This document shows, one piece after another, positions 62,999-64,000 of a stretch of 64,000 nucleotides of DNA. The stretch spans positions 1,488,001 through 1,552,000 of the forward strand of contig NZ_CP123228.1 in assembly GCF_029855045.1 (NCBI RefSeq), in the 5' to 3' direction. Made by a program: the position numbers and the translations under genes. The notes beneath the pieces are model-generated. The model saw nothing but the letters and a program-made list of their open reading frames with translations. It made no database searches and was not told the origin of the DNA. Source of the stretch: Piscinibacter sp. XHJ-5 (GTDB lineage Bacteria > Pseudomonadota > Gammaproteobacteria > Burkholderiales > Burkholderiaceae_C). Every line of letters starts with the position of its first letter. Within the stretch, counting starts at the first letter, position 1.

Positions 62999-64000
62999 AT
63001 GAGGATCATTCCGTTCCTGGGCCTGACGCTGGGCGCACTTCTGCTGGCCGCGTGCGGCGGTGGCGGTGGCGGCGGCAGCAGCGGCACCGGCAGCCCGGTG
63101 GTGCAGCAGCCCGGGGTCGCCATCACGGCGGCCAATCAGATCAGCGTCGCGCGGGCCACGGTGGGCGGCGGCCTCACGCTCAGCAATTCGCCGCTGCCGC
63201 TGGAGAGCGAGGACAGGGCGAGCGCGCTGTCCCTGCGCTCGTCGCCGATGCCGGCCAGCATCGGCTTCATCGATGCCACGGTGCGGCGTGCCCTGCTCGG
63301 CGGGCTGCAGTCGCGGCGCAGCGTCCTGAGCGCCGGCGCGCGTCCGGCAGGCACCTCGTCCGAGACGCAGCCCTGCGCCGTCGGCGGGAGCCTCACGACC
63401 ACCTTCGACGATCGCGACAACAACGGCGCGCCGTCGGCCAGCGACACCCTGACCCTCGCTTTCAACCAGTGCAGCGACACCAGCGCCGAGCAGAGCAGCG
63501 GCACGGTGGTGTTCACCATCAGCAGCGTGAGTTCCCTGACGGAGGATCGCATCGAGATGGCGGCCTCCCTGGCGTTCCAGCACGTGAGCCTCGTGCAGGG
63601 CGAGACCTCGGCCACCATCGACGGCAGCGTGACCTTCTCGCTGCTCGCCACGTCGTCGAGCGTGCAGATGTCGCTCGCGGTCGGCAGCGGCGGGCTCACC
63701 GTGGCGACCGTGGCGCCGCAGTACAGCGACACCATCGCCTTCGCGTCCGGCATGCAGATCATCGCGAGCGAAGCCGGCGCGACCTCCGGCACCGTCAGCC
63801 TGAACGGCGCCTTCACGGCCACGTCCATCGGCGGCCAGGTCACCGTGGCCACGCTGCAGGCCTTCACCGGGAGCGCCACGGCCACCTACCCGAGCGCCGG
63901 CCGCCTGCTGGTCACCGGCGCAGGCGGTTCGCAGCTTCGCATCACCGTCATCGACGCCACGCAGCTGAGCCTGGAGCTCGATGCGGCCGGCGACGGCACG
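62999..64000 (+). CDS. lipoprotein, beta-rich, 3' truncated by the window
   Basis: The frame is open from ATG 62999 to the last base, so the gene continues past 64000. SD GAGGGAGG at 62985-62992. Lipobox LLLAAC (Cys ~19), then a Gly run (GGGGGGGSSG) as surface linker. The body is Ser/Thr/Gly/Val-rich with strand repeats (SLTTTFDDRDNNGAPSASDT, SGTVSLNGAFTAT). The DxDNNGxPSxxDT segment is typical of a lipoprotein family common in Burkholderiales. Function unknown. An antisense frame (63136-63885) is a shadow. Confidence 0.8.
   Translation, partial: MRIIPFLGLTLGALLLAACGGGGGGGSSGTGSPVVQQPGVAITAANQISVARATVGGGLTLSNSPLPLESEDRASALSLRSSPMPASIGFIDATVRRALLGGLQSRRSVLSAGARPAGTSSETQPCAVGGSLTTTFDDRDNNGAPSASDTLTLAFNQCSDTSAEQSSGTVVFTISSVSSLTEDRIEMAASLAFQHVSLVQGETSATIDGSVTFSLLATSSSVQMSLAVGSGGLTVATVAPQYSDTIAFASGMQIIASEAGATSGTVSLNGAFTATSIGGQVTVATLQAFTGSATATYPSAGRLLVTGAGGSQLRITVIDATQLSLELDAAGDGT

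Overview
The DNA is very GC-rich, densely coding, and has the gene content of a free-living betaproteobacterium, most likely of the order Burkholderiales (Rubrivivax/Leptothrix/Variovorax-like). The reasons are a Bug-type tripartite-tricarboxylate binding protein, vanAB/vanR and feruloyl-CoA synthase genes for lignin-type aromatics, many PAS/GGDEF/hybrid-kinase genes, and the intergenic repeat family with core CCCTTCGACAAGCTCAGGG. The assignment is an inference from gene content. No rRNA, tRNA, CRISPR array or complete insertion sequence was seen.

Layout. 1-3.9 kb: the TPR tail of a protein cut by the window edge, an alpha/beta hydrolase, a ferritin-like diiron protein and a DUF3455 protein. 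4.0-10.1 kb: a secreted RHS protein followed by four small membrane-anchored proteins of lower GC; two of them are paralogues, and decayed duplicate sequence lies between them. 10.2-18.8 kb: a CoA-dependent phenylpropanoid (ferulate-type) cluster: amidohydrolase, crotonase, feruloyl-CoA synthase, 3-hydroxyacyl-CoA dehydrogenase-like SDR, Bug binding protein, MarR regulator and TonB-dependent receptor. 18.9-27.5 kb: a signalling block with a TPR hybrid kinase, a winged-helix response regulator, a REC-kinase, a chemoreceptor and a PAS-GGDEF protein. 27.5-30.3 kb: vanR and the divergent vanAB operon with two perfect VanR operators. 30.3-38.1 kb: small exported and lipoproteins, an SDR and a 7TM-type diguanylate cyclase. 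38.2-42.5 kb: a PmrAB-like two-component pair divergent from eptA and a PAP2 phosphatase. 42.5-48.1 kb: a diheme cytochrome with a PQQ-type sugar dehydrogenase, a PDC-hydrolase-like amidohydrolase, and a DctPQM TRAP transporter.

48.1-55.6 kb is the least ordinary part. It holds a 14-codon peptide gene with a near-perfect Shine-Dalgarno sequence, a 1207-residue orphan protein with no family I recognise, and, convergent to it, an operon of a STPK-associated ECF-type sigma factor and a kinase-NACHT-membrane fusion protein. The 3' end of the fusion gene runs into the remnant of an acetamidase/formamidase gene, which marks a rearrangement junction. 55.8-64 kb: two small exported proteins, a four-PAS hybrid kinase, debris of a TAXI-TRAP transporter truncated at a repeat cluster, a PLP-dependent decarboxylase and a lipoprotein running off the window.

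The genes suggest an environmental bacterium that takes up and funnels methoxylated aromatics. Ferulate-like acids would be CoA-activated, hydrated and oxidised, and vanillate O-demethylated to protocatechuate. It also appears to remodel its lipid A and to carry at least one RHS-type and one kinase-NACHT module whose roles are not established.
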